From positions 172,925,443-172,989,442 of the forward strand of contig OZ023265.1 in assembly GCA_964006375.1 (NCBI GenBank): a stretch of DNA of 64,000 nt, written 5' to 3'. Each line of letters starts with the position of its first letter. Within the stretch, counting starts at the first letter, position 1. The DNA comes from Tillus elongatus. Its lineage: Eukaryota > Arthropoda > Insecta > Coleoptera > Cleridae. Below are positions 63,500-64,000 of this stretch, piece by piece. Both the position numbers and the translations under genes were made by a program. The notes under the pieces were generated by a model, which worked only from the letters and a program-made list of their open reading frames with translations, did not search any database and was not told where the DNA came from.

Positions 63500-64000
63500 T
63501 AAGAAACATAATGCTTGAGTTTGAGGAAAACCCACATCCTTCGAGTCGACAAGCAGCCACAACATTGGATGTTAGCCACTATGCATCGCTATAAATTGAT
63601 ATAAACTCAGGAGCTCATGGAAGACGATTTTAATAGAAGAACGTCTCTTTGTAATCAAATGGGGTAAATTTTACATAACAATGTTATCCAACTAAAACTT
63701 GGTTTATTTTCTGATCCAGTTTTATGTTAATCCCCAAAATTGTCGCTACTGGTCTAAAGAAAATCGTCACTGTCTAAGACAATAACATACGCACTAGCCT
63801 GAGAAGGTTAATATTTGGGCAGGAATATCTGGAACAAATGTAATTGGTTCTTTCTTTATTAAGCACTGCTTCAAAATAATGTTGTGCCATCTTTGACAAA
63901 CTTATATCCTGATCCGGCAAGCTCACGAAATCCAGCAAATGTAATATGGTTTCAGCAGGATGAAGCAGCAGCATCTTACCAAATCATATTCCGGCAGTTC
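63500..64000 (+). pseudogene. mariner-like transposase, decayed, cut by the window edge
   Basis: FEENPHPSSRQAATTLDVSH (helix-turn-helix), a stop, then ELMEDDFNRRTSLCNQMG. After a damaged first-Asp region come VNPQNCRYWSKENRH, NIWAGISGTNVIGSFFI and WFQQDEAAASYQI-like residues at the second Asp. Multiple stops. It is a separate family from the 6.2 and 52.5 kb copies. Confidence 0.75.

Overview
This window is an AT-rich stretch of animal genomic DNA, most likely from an insect. That inference rests on the transposon mix: several mariner-like families (one with an N-terminal module typical of insect DUF4817 transposases), CR1/Jockey-type and R1/LOA-type LINEs, Penelope-like elements (PLEs) and a hAT-type MITE. 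I found no convincing host protein-coding gene. Every coding stretch I recognise is transposon-derived, and only one is open over its full length.

The dominant component is a dispersed, apparently non-autonomous family that I call the 'TA-core repeat'. Read in its + sense it starts with GGACGCAGCAAGTGCGTTA and a TAGTGAATTTTC motif. It then has a left module ending in GAGTTATCGGTGTGATACA, a central (TA)n tract usually of 60-110 bp, and a right module (GACCCCGGATATG, GGATCTCCTCATT). It ends in a hairpin, TTAGTGAATTTT / AAAATTCACTAA. More than 20 copies or fragments lie on both strands. Two uninterrupted long copies (about 24452-25636 and 35716-36904) are both close to 1.19 kb. A ~300 bp derivative with the left end inverted at both termini also occurs.

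Other elements sit repeatedly inside the (TA)n cores: a long-TIR mariner (1643-3131), PLE fragments (about 13113-13846, 20956-22158, 44622-46171, 48205-49330, 54805-54873) and an intact-ORF LINE (30381-33853). The PLE material carries hammerhead-ribozyme motifs. The clearest are two 45-nt sites at 21073-21117 and 21479-21523 (minus strand). More divergent or broken relatives are near 12.5-12.7, 44.7, 46.1, 48.3, 52.5 and 54.8 kb.

Layout: 0-3.9 kb TA-core repeats and the long-TIR mariner; 4.7-6.1 kb a decayed DUF7869-like gene between possible inverted repeats; 6.2-7.4 kb a decayed mariner; 8.3-10.4 kb a dead LINE; 12-16.8 kb TA-core repeats with PLE remnants; 17.6-19.1 kb LINE pieces; 19.4-30.4 kb TA-core repeats, the PLE hammerhead array and a hAT MITE; 30.4-33.9 kb the intact LINE; 34-37.7 kb repeats and a mariner fragment; 38.7-43 kb an unclassified repeat, a tRNA-related SINE and a LINE; 44.4-49.3 kb inverted PLE pairs, a 123-bp direct repeat and a second unclassified repeat copy; 49.9-53.6 kb LINE and mariner pseudogenes; 54.8-57.8 kb TA-core repeats; 58.4-64 kb two mariner pseudogenes, an R1/LOA-type LINE and the least repetitive part of the window (59.2-61.8 kb), which includes a GC-richer island.

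All boundaries were read by eye. Family names rest on recognised motifs, not database searches.
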